Source: Candidatus Aalborgicola lynettensis
GTDB taxonomy: Bacteria > Pseudomonadota > Gammaproteobacteria > Burkholderiales > Burkholderiaceae_C
Direction: 5' to 3'
Length of the DNA stretch: 64,000 nt
Assembly (NCBI GenBank): GCA_016719405.1
Contig: JADJZE010000024.1
Coordinates: 1-64,000, forward strand
Shown here: one piece after another, positions 62,335 through 64,000 of the stretch
Layout of the letters: every line of letters begins with the position of its first letter
Numbering within the stretch: position 1 is the stretch's first letter
Position numbers and translations under genes: made by a program
The notes under the pieces: generated by a model
The model's input: only the letters and a program-made list of their open reading frames with translations
Databases searched by the model: none
Told to the model about the DNA's origin: nothing

Positions 62335-62362
62335 CGCTTACAGGACGTGCGCAAGCAGCTAT
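62335..62362 (-). repeat. Dispersed TAGCTGCTTGCGC repeat, copy B
   Basis: An inverted copy of the element at 20681-20708, 26 of 28 bases identical. It lies between the gltA terminator and leuC, with the same AT-rich flank (TATTTTTTATAGC) beyond the core. Confidence 0.75.
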
Positions 62363-62487
62363 ATTTTTTATAGCAAATAGTCACCCACGACAGCATGGCG
62401 CGGTGCCACTGCGCCGCTGCGCATCCGGTGGCGGGCCCGCGACGGGGTTTGTCCAACCCACTAAAATCAGGATTCTGAAGGAAGACC

Positions 62488-63936
62488 ATGGCACGCACGC
62501 TTTACGACAAACTCTGGGACGACCACGTCGTCCATACCGAAGAGGATGGCACCGCCATCCTCTATATTGACCGCCACCTCGTCCACGAGGTCACCAGCCC
62601 CCAGGCCTTTGAAGGCCTGCGTGTGGCTGGCCGCAAGGTTTGGCGCGTCAGCTCCATCGTGGCCACGGCGGACCACAATACGCCCACCACGGGCTGGGAG
62701 CACGGCTACGACGGCATTACCGACCCCACCAGCAAAGAGCAAGTGACCACACTGGACAGCAACATTAAAGAGTTCGGTTCGGCTGCCTACTTTCCGTTTC
62801 TCTCCAAGCGCCAGGGTATCGTGCACGTGATTGGCCCCGAAAACGGTGCCACCCTGCCCGGTATGACCGTGGTCTGCGGCGACTCACACACCTCCACCCA
62901 CGGCGCCTTCGGCGCGCTGGCACACGGCATCGGCACCAGTGAGGTCGAGCACGTGATGGCGACACAAACCCTGCTGGCCAAGAAGGCCAAGAACATGCTG
63001 GTCAAGGTCGAAGGAACGGTTCAGCGCGGCGTCACAGCCAAAGACATTGTGCTGGCCATCATCGGCAAAATTGGTACCGCCGGCGGAACCGGCTACACCA
63101 TTGAATTTGGTGGCTCGGCCATCCGGGCGCTGAGTATGGAAGGCCGCATGACGGTGTGCAACATGGCCATAGAGGCCGGTGCCCGCGCCGGACTGGTGGC
63201 GGTCGATGAAAAAACCATAGCCTACGTCAAAGGTCGCCCACTCGCTCCCGGCCACAACGCGGCCACCGACACCGCCGCTGCCATGGAATGGAACCAGGCA
63301 CTGGCCTACTGGAACACCTTGCACTCCGACCCCGGTGCGCACTTTGACGCGGTGGTCGAACTCGACGCCGCGCAGATCGTTCCGCAGGTCACCTGGGGCA
63401 CCTCACCCGAAATGGTGCTGGGCATTGACGCCATCGTGCCCGACCCGGACAAGGAAAAAGATGCCAACAAACGTGGCGCCATGGAACGCGCCCTGACCTA
63501 CATGGCCCTGCAGCCCGGCAAGGCCTTGAACGACCTGTTCATCGACAAGGTGTTCATTGGCTCCTGCACCAACAGCCGCATTGAAGACATGCGTGAAGCC
63601 GCCGCTGTGGTCAAAAAGTTGGGGCAAAAAGTGGCCAAAAACGTCAAACTGGCCCTGGTGGTTCCCGGCTCGGGCCTCGTCAAGGAGCAGGCGGAGCGCG
63701 AAGGCTTGCACGACATCTTTACCGCTGCGGGCTTTGAATGGCGCGAACCGGGCTGCTCCATGTGCCTGGCCATGAACGCCGATCGGCTGGAGCCCGGCGA
63801 GCGTTGCGCCTCCACCAGCAACCGCAACTTCGAAGGCCGCCAGGGTGCGGGTGGACGCACCCACCTGGTGAGCCCCGCCATGGCTGCCGCAGCGGCCATT
63901 CACGGCCATTTTGTCGATGTGCGCAAATTCAGCTAA
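62488..63936 (+). CDS. leuC: 3-isopropylmalate dehydratase large subunit LeuC
   Basis: 482 residues of the aconitase family: MARTLYDKLWDDHVVH, VCGDSHTSTHGAFGALAHGI, GSCTNSRIEDMREAA and PGCSMCLAMNADRLEPGERC, which carry the [4Fe-4S] cysteines, then ASTSNRNFEGRQGAGGRTHL. With LeuD it isomerises 2- to 3-isopropylmalate in leucine synthesis. ATG 62488 has AAGGAAG upstream. leuD is not seen in the last 64 bases; only a short unresolved segment follows. Confidence 0.95.
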   Translation: MARTLYDKLWDDHVVHTEEDGTAILYIDRHLVHEVTSPQAFEGLRVAGRKVWRVSSIVATADHNTPTTGWEHGYDGITDPTSKEQVTTLDSNIKEFGSAAYFPFLSKRQGIVHVIGPENGATLPGMTVVCGDSHTSTHGAFGALAHGIGTSEVEHVMATQTLLAKKAKNMLVKVEGTVQRGVTAKDIVLAIIGKIGTAGGTGYTIEFGGSAIRALSMEGRMTVCNMAIEAGARAGLVAVDEKTIAYVKGRPLAPGHNAATDTAAAMEWNQALAYWNTLHSDPGAHFDAVVELDAAQIVPQVTWGTSPEMVLGIDAIVPDPDKEKDANKRGAMERALTYMALQPGKALNDLFIDKVFIGSCTNSRIEDMREAAAVVKKLGQKVAKNVKLALVVPGSGLVKEQAEREGLHDIFTAAGFEWREPGCSMCLAMNADRLEPGERCASTSNRNFEGRQGAGGRTHLVSPAMAAAAAIHGHFVDVRKFS

Positions 63937-64000
63937 CCGCCATGCACGCGAAGCCTGCGTCGCGTAGCATGAAAGCTATTGCACGCAAACGTCCCACGCT

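Noticed and set aside
63942..64000. Small gene after leuC (possible entericidin-type lipoprotein or leuD)
   Set aside because: Only 59 bases remain and the translation from ATG 63942 shows neither a lipobox nor LeuD sequence.

Overview
The window looks like a chromosomal piece of a betaproteobacterium of the order Burkholderiales, most likely family Comamonadaceae (Rhodoferax/Polaromonas-like). This rests on the overall protein flavour, the gene order mdh - CoA-ester lyase - acnB divergent from gntR - sdhCDAB - sdhE - gltA - leuC, a GC-rich composition, and a dispersed intergenic repeat with the core TAGCTGCTTGCGC. No rRNA, tRNA, CRISPR array, prophage or insertion sequence was recognised.

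Layout. (1) 1-3.7 kb, plus strand: a Fic-domain gene followed by the restriction subunit of a type I restriction system (HsdR), both broken by many frameshifts. (2) 3.8-10.2 kb, minus strand: an Mrp/Mnh-type multisubunit cation/proton antiporter operon (E, F, G, B, C and two D-type subunits) headed by a calcium/sodium antiporter gene. Everything left of about 8.0 kb is riddled with frameshifts, while almost everything to the right is clean, so this looks like a poor-quality contig edge rather than biological decay. (3) 10.2-17 kb: single genes for a YqhA-type membrane protein, CBS-domain protein, BLUF photoreceptor, TerC-type membrane protein and Tim44-like protein, then a fasciclin - SOUL haem protein - NDUFA9-like reductase operon. 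(4) 17.4-19.4 kb: an ArsR regulator with two SRPBCC (AHSA1) proteins, the second a tandem-domain fusion.

(5) 19.4-27.5 kb: a compact eight-gene minus-strand operon (FAD oxidoreductase, DUF1365, cyclopropane-fatty-acid-synthase-type methyltransferase, chalcone-isomerase-like protein, MFS carrier, DUF3833 lipoprotein, SDR, NTF2-like protein), divergent from a TetR regulator. It reads as a membrane-lipid modification system whose product is not known to me. (6) 27.6-45.5 kb: a large phosphonate-utilisation locus. It has a complete carbon-phosphorus lyase core (phnGHIJ, phnK, phnL, phnM) with a GNAT gene inserted; a transport operon phnCDE plus an MFS carrier; a second transporter (phnDCE) divergent from a second phnM-like gene; and a divergent phnF - DUF1045 - phnN - acetyltransferase - EEP-phosphatase operon. 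No PhnP is present. A short motif, GTNTAGACA, lies 16-21 bp upstream of the first gene of three of these operons and probably marks a PhnF regulon.

(7) 45.5-51 kb: FabI, an MBL-fold hydrolase, a Lon-like AAA ATPase and an RGG-tailed DEAD-box RNA helicase. (8) 51-64 kb: central carbon metabolism (acnB, CoA-ester lyase, mdh; gntR; sdhCDAB, sdhE, gltA; leuC). A perfect TCTTATATAAGA palindrome lies between mdh and gntR. Several repeat elements have landed in or between otherwise intact genes, including a 100-bp nested palindrome read through in frame inside the MFS gene of the lipid operon.
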